DNA from: JAXLVB01 sp046329195
GTDB lineage: Bacteria; Bacteroidota; Bacteroidia; Cytophagales; Spirosomataceae
DNA length: 64,000 nucleotides
NCBI GenBank assembly: GCA_046329195.1
Contig: JAXLVB010000002.1
Coordinates: 2,170,001-2,234,000, forward strand
Direction: 5' to 3'
Positions 61,151-64,000 of this stretch are shown here, in pieces (positions within the stretch are counted from its first letter, which is position 1; every line of letters starts with the position of its first letter). The notes beneath the pieces are model-generated. The model had not been told where the DNA came from. It did not search any database and saw nothing but the letters and a program-made list of their open reading frames with translations. Made by a program: the position numbers and the translations under genes.

Positions 61151-61813
61151 ATGAAAAAACTACTTTTCATCGCATTGACTTTCAGCTTATTAGCTATGAA
61201 ACAAGATACGCCACTCAAAGTTATCTTCTTTGGTGACTCCATTACCCAAGCTGGTGTAGGTCCAACAGGGTATATCTCTAAAATGAAGCAACTTTTAGAA
61301 AGTAAGGGACTTTCCACTAAATACGAACTCGTAGGCGCTGGTATTGGTGGCAACAAGGTGTATGATTTGTATCTTCGGATGGAAGATGATGTCCTAGCCA
61401 AAAAACCGAATGTGGTGTTTCTTTATATTGGCGTCAATGATGTTTGGCATAAGCGTACCTATGGCACCGGTACCGACCTCAACAAGTTTGAAGGATTTTA
61501 TACGACCATAATCAAAAAACTTCAAGCCCAAAATATCAAGGTGATTGCCTGCACGCCAGCTGTGATTGGCGAACGCACTGACTTCTCGAACGAATTGGAT
61601 GGTGACCTCAACCTCTATTCACAAGCTATACGAAACCTGGTGAAAAAATACAATGTCCCACTCTGTGATTTACGGAAGGCATTTTTGGATTATAATCTCC
61701 AAAACAACAAAGACAATAAAGAGTCTGGCATCTTAACTACCGACCGGGTGCATCTTAACGAGGCAGGGAATCAGTTTGTAGCCGAGCAAATGATGAAACT
61801 CCTCGTCGAGTAA
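61151..61813 (+). CDS. SGNH/GDSL-family esterase, putatively exported
   Basis: A 220-residue SGNH hydrolase. Block I FFGDSITQAGVGPTGY has the nucleophile Ser30, block II the Gly in VGAGIGGNKV, block III IGVNDVWH with Asn, and block V TDRVHLNEAGN with Asp and His. The N-terminus (MKKLLFIALTFSLLAM) is a short signal-like helix. It may deacetylate or de-esterify carbohydrates; the substrate is unknown. Confidence 0.92.
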   Translation: MKKLLFIALTFSLLAMKQDTPLKVIFFGDSITQAGVGPTGYISKMKQLLESKGLSTKYELVGAGIGGNKVYDLYLRMEDDVLAKKPNVVFLYIGVNDVWHKRTYGTGTDLNKFEGFYTTIIKKLQAQNIKVIACTPAVIGERTDFSNELDGDLNLYSQAIRNLVKKYNVPLCDLRKAFLDYNLQNNKDNKESGILTTDRVHLNEAGNQFVAEQMMKLLVE

Positions 61814-61861
61814 TAGCAAAACCCTCTCAAACAACCACTTAATAAGTTCCTATTCACTCTT

Positions 61862-62632
61862 TTAGAGTCGAATAATGGTACCTTTTTGTACTTTACCAAG
61901 GTCTTCAGCATGGCAAATAACGACTTGGTTCACACCTTGTTGAAGTGCTTTAAACGCATTGTCCAGCTTTGGAATCATGCCTTTGTTGATAACGCCTGAA
62001 GTTTTGTATTCGTCGTAAGAAGTCGGATTTAAGTTTGGAATCACGGCTTCGTCATCGTCGGGATTGGAGAGTACGCCTTTCTTTTCAAAACAGTAGGTGA
62101 GCGTCACGTCATAGTGTGCCGACAGGGCTACTGCTACTGCTTGCGCTTGCGTATCGGCATTGGTATTGAGCATGTTACCTACCATATCGTAGGTAAGTGG
62201 GGCAAAAATCGGCGTGATGCCTTGCTCTAACAGATGCTTAATAAACGTGGCATTAACGGCTTCAATATCACCCACAAATCCGTAATCAATAGTCCCAACG
62301 GCTCGTTTGTGCGAACGAATCACCCCCGCATCGGCTCCTGTAAGGCCAATAGCATTACAACCCAGTGCTTGCAACTGTGCTACCAATCGTTTGTTGACGA
62401 GTCCACCATACACCATCGTGACTACTTCTAACATCTTTTCGTCTGTAATCCGACGCCCTTCTACCATCACGGTTTCGATGTCTAATTTGACCGCCACTTG
62501 CGTAGCAATTTTTCCACCACCGTGAATCAATATTTTAGGCGAAGGCACTTGGGCAAAATCTGAAAGAAATTGTTGATAGAGCCGAGGGTTGTCAATGACA
62601 TTACCTCCGATTTTGATGACTGTTAATTGCAT
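61862..62632 (-). CDS. argB: acetylglutamate kinase
   Basis: Phosphorylates N-acetylglutamate (or N-succinylglutamate/N-acetyl equivalents in Bacteroidota) in arginine synthesis. Amino-acid kinase fold: MQLTVIKIGGNVIDNP, ILIHGGGKIATQ (substrate loop), VEGRRITDEKMLEVVTMVYGGLVNK, IGLTGADAG, MLNTNADTQAQAVAVAL and the Lys-containing GMIPKLDNAFKAL. 256 residues is normal. It lies downstream of proA (148-bp gap) as in Bacteroidota arginine/proline clusters. Confidence 0.96.
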   Translation of the reverse strand: MQLTVIKIGGNVIDNPRLYQQFLSDFAQVPSPKILIHGGGKIATQVAVKLDIETVMVEGRRITDEKMLEVVTMVYGGLVNKRLVAQLQALGCNAIGLTGADAGVIRSHKRAVGTIDYGFVGDIEAVNATFIKHLLEQGITPIFAPLTYDMVGNMLNTNADTQAQAVAVALSAHYDVTLTYCFEKKGVLSNPDDDEAVIPNLNPTSYDEYKTSGVINKGMIPKLDNAFKALQQGVNQVVICHAEDLGKVQKGTIIRL

Positions 62633-62712
62633 GGAAGTAGTTTAGGAGAAAACAATTAGTAGGATTGGTCGCCAAACAGCGCAGAAACCGTAGGCTTTCT
62701 CTATTTTACCTT

Positions 62713-62736
62713 GTGACCTGTCAGGGGACAGGTCAC
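62713..62736. repeat. palindromic repeat between proA and argB
   Basis: Perfect 10-bp stem (gtgacctgtc with 62727-62736) and loop aggg. Its 14-nt core on the minus strand is identical to 17288-17301, with the same ccct loop, so it is a dispersed repeat. No T-run. Confidence 0.75.
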
Positions 62737-62780
62737 GGGAGGAGTATAAAATTGTACTGAAAAAAGACACCTATCGCCTC

Positions 62781-63998
62781 TCACCACCTCACCTGTCCGT
62801 CGCCAATGGCAATCCATTTTTCAGTTACTAGTTTTTCTAGGGCAAAAGGACCACGGGCGTGGAGTTTTTGAGTGGAGATACCAATTTCGGCACCCAAGCC
62901 AAACTCTCCCCCATCGGTAAAGCGGGTAGAGGCGTTGGCGTACACGGCGGCGGCATCTACTTCTTCTAAAAACTGATTGATAAGAGCCTGATTCTGAGAA
63001 ACAATGGCTTCGGAGTGACGAGACGAGTATAATCGTAAATGCTCCAAGGCTTCGGCGATGCCCGATACTACTTTGATGGAAATCTTGTAATCCAAAAACT
63101 CTTTCCCAAAATCCTCTGGAGCAGCATGTTGCAGCAAGGGGTATTGCGCTTGTTCTAAGATGGCATAGGCCGTTTCGTCGGCAAATACCTCGACGTTCCA
63201 TTTTAGAAAGTCTTGGCACAACATCGGCAAAAACTGCACAGCAATGGCTGCATCTACCAAAATAGAGTCCAATGAATTACAAACCGAAGGGCGACTCACC
63301 CGAGCATTGACCACAATATCCCGTGCTTTTATCAAATCGGCAGAACTTTCTACATACGTGTGCACGACTCCCGCCCCCGTCTCAATGGTAGGCACCAAGG
63401 AGTTTTGACGCACAAACTGTATCAATTTGTCCGAGCCTCGTGGAATAATAATATCAATGTATCGAGTAGCGGTCAGCATTTCTTTTACCAATTCACGGTC
63501 GGTGGGTAGCAAGATCACACAAGCAGGATTAATGCCCTGTTTTTCAAGAACTTGCTGAATTAACCCTACCAAGTACGAATTGCTATACCACGCATCAGAG
63601 CCCCCTCTTAGCACAGCGGCATTGCCCGAACGAATACACAGTGCAGTAACGTCAACCGTCACGTTAGGGCGGGATTCGTAGATAATCCCTACCACTCCAA
63701 GTGATACAGCTACCTTACGAAGCAATAGACCATTTTGTAATTGACGTTCTAGCAAAACTTCCCCAGTAGGGTCTGGCAAATTGGCCACGTCCCGAACCGA
63801 GGTGGCTAAGTTCTCAATCCGTTTTTCATTGAGCAGCAGACGGTCTTTCATGGGGTTACCGTCGTCCATACGGTCGAGGTCGAGGCGATTGGCCGCCATG
63901 ATTTCGTCTTTATGTGCCCACAATTCATCAGCCAATTGTAACAGTATGGCTTTTTTCTGGGCATCACTCAAGCGCCTTACCGCCAAGGAGGCTGCGTG
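62781..63998 (-). CDS. proA: glutamate-5-semialdehyde dehydrogenase (5' partial)
   Basis: The reading frame continues upstream to the right edge (HAASLAVRRLSDAQKK), so the start is outside the window; the TTG at 63986 is not the real start. ALDH-superfamily marks of ProA: LGVVGIIYESRPNVTVDVTALCIRSGNAAVLRGG, DIIIPRGSDKLIQFV, the catalytic Cys in RVSRPSVCNSLDSILVD, SRHSEAIVSQ, ASTRFTDGGEFGLGAEIGISTQKLHARGPFALEKLVT. It converts gamma-glutamyl phosphate to glutamate semialdehyde in proline synthesis. Confidence 0.96.
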   Translation of the reverse strand, partial: HAASLAVRRLSDAQKKAILLQLADELWAHKDEIMAANRLDLDRMDDGNPMKDRLLLNEKRIENLATSVRDVANLPDPTGEVLLERQLQNGLLLRKVAVSLGVVGIIYESRPNVTVDVTALCIRSGNAAVLRGGSDAWYSNSYLVGLIQQVLEKQGINPACVILLPTDRELVKEMLTATRYIDIIIPRGSDKLIQFVRQNSLVPTIETGAGVVHTYVESSADLIKARDIVVNARVSRPSVCNSLDSILVDAAIAVQFLPMLCQDFLKWNVEVFADETAYAILEQAQYPLLQHAAPEDFGKEFLDYKISIKVVSGIAEALEHLRLYSSRHSEAIVSQNQALINQFLEEVDAAAVYANASTRFTDGGEFGLGAEIGISTQKLHARGPFALEKLVTEKWIAIGDGQVRW

Positions 63999-64000
63999 GG

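Overview
The window looks like chromosomal DNA of a Bacteroidota bacterium, most likely order Cytophagales (Runella/Spirosoma-like). The reasons are a SusC/SusD pair, the type IX secretion protein PorD, giant LytS-type sensor kinases with beta-propeller sensors, Uma2-family nucleases, the order bamD-rpoZ-coaBC-porD, and the near absence of Shine-Dalgarno sequences. This is inferred from gene content only. No rRNA, tRNA, CRISPR array, transposase or integrase was found.

Layout. (1) 1-16.3 kb: a LytS/LytT-type sensor kinase (5' end cut by the window edge) and response regulator, then a co-directional block of four large exported proteins: a lipoprotein with four tandem 100-residue FN3-like repeats, an outer-membrane barrel, a 2059-residue TANFOR-like protein and an FN3-repeat protein. 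(2) 16.4-19.3 kb: an AT-rich accessory stretch with an HEFGH metallopeptidase-like gene bounded by related short repeats, a DUF2279 protein and a SIMPL-domain protein. (3) 19.3-32.4 kb: a carbohydrate locus. One strand carries DUF1080, GH3, Uma2 and a Gfo/Idh/MocA oxidoreductase. The other carries SusC, SusD, a sugar isomerase/epimerase and a PmoA-like protein. A LacI-type operator-like palindrome lies between the two arms. (4) 32.6-44.3 kb: mostly housekeeping genes: SPL-like radical SAM protein, recA, a porin-like protein, an MscS channel, two tiny membrane ORFs, coaX, a barrel protein, lptC, cytochrome c, SCO1, a small lipoprotein and recN. (5) 44.5-56.3 kb: an accessory island with a small membrane protein, a GH144/glucoamylase-like hydrolase, a second LytS/LytT pair, an M43 metalloprotease lipoprotein, and a four-gene AT-rich operon built around a secreted caspase-like protease, ending in a Uma2 gene. 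(6) 56.4-64 kb: porD, coaBC, rpoZ and bamD (one operon, minus strand), an SDR, an SGNH hydrolase, argB and proA (5' end cut by the right edge).

The most interesting candidate system is in region 5. An exported caspase-like protease with three small partners sits beside an M43 protease and a LytTR two-component system. An almost identical 31-nt element (3 mismatches) lies 65-90 bp upstream of both the M43 gene and the caspase operon, which suggests co-regulation, possibly by the adjacent LytTR regulator. The island separates recN from porD, which are usually neighbours in this phylum. Region 1 has a parallel arrangement: LytS/LytT followed by giant exported proteins. Region 3 combines classical (GH3, SusCD) and 3-keto-sugar type (DUF1080, Gfo/Idh/MocA, isomerase) enzymes.
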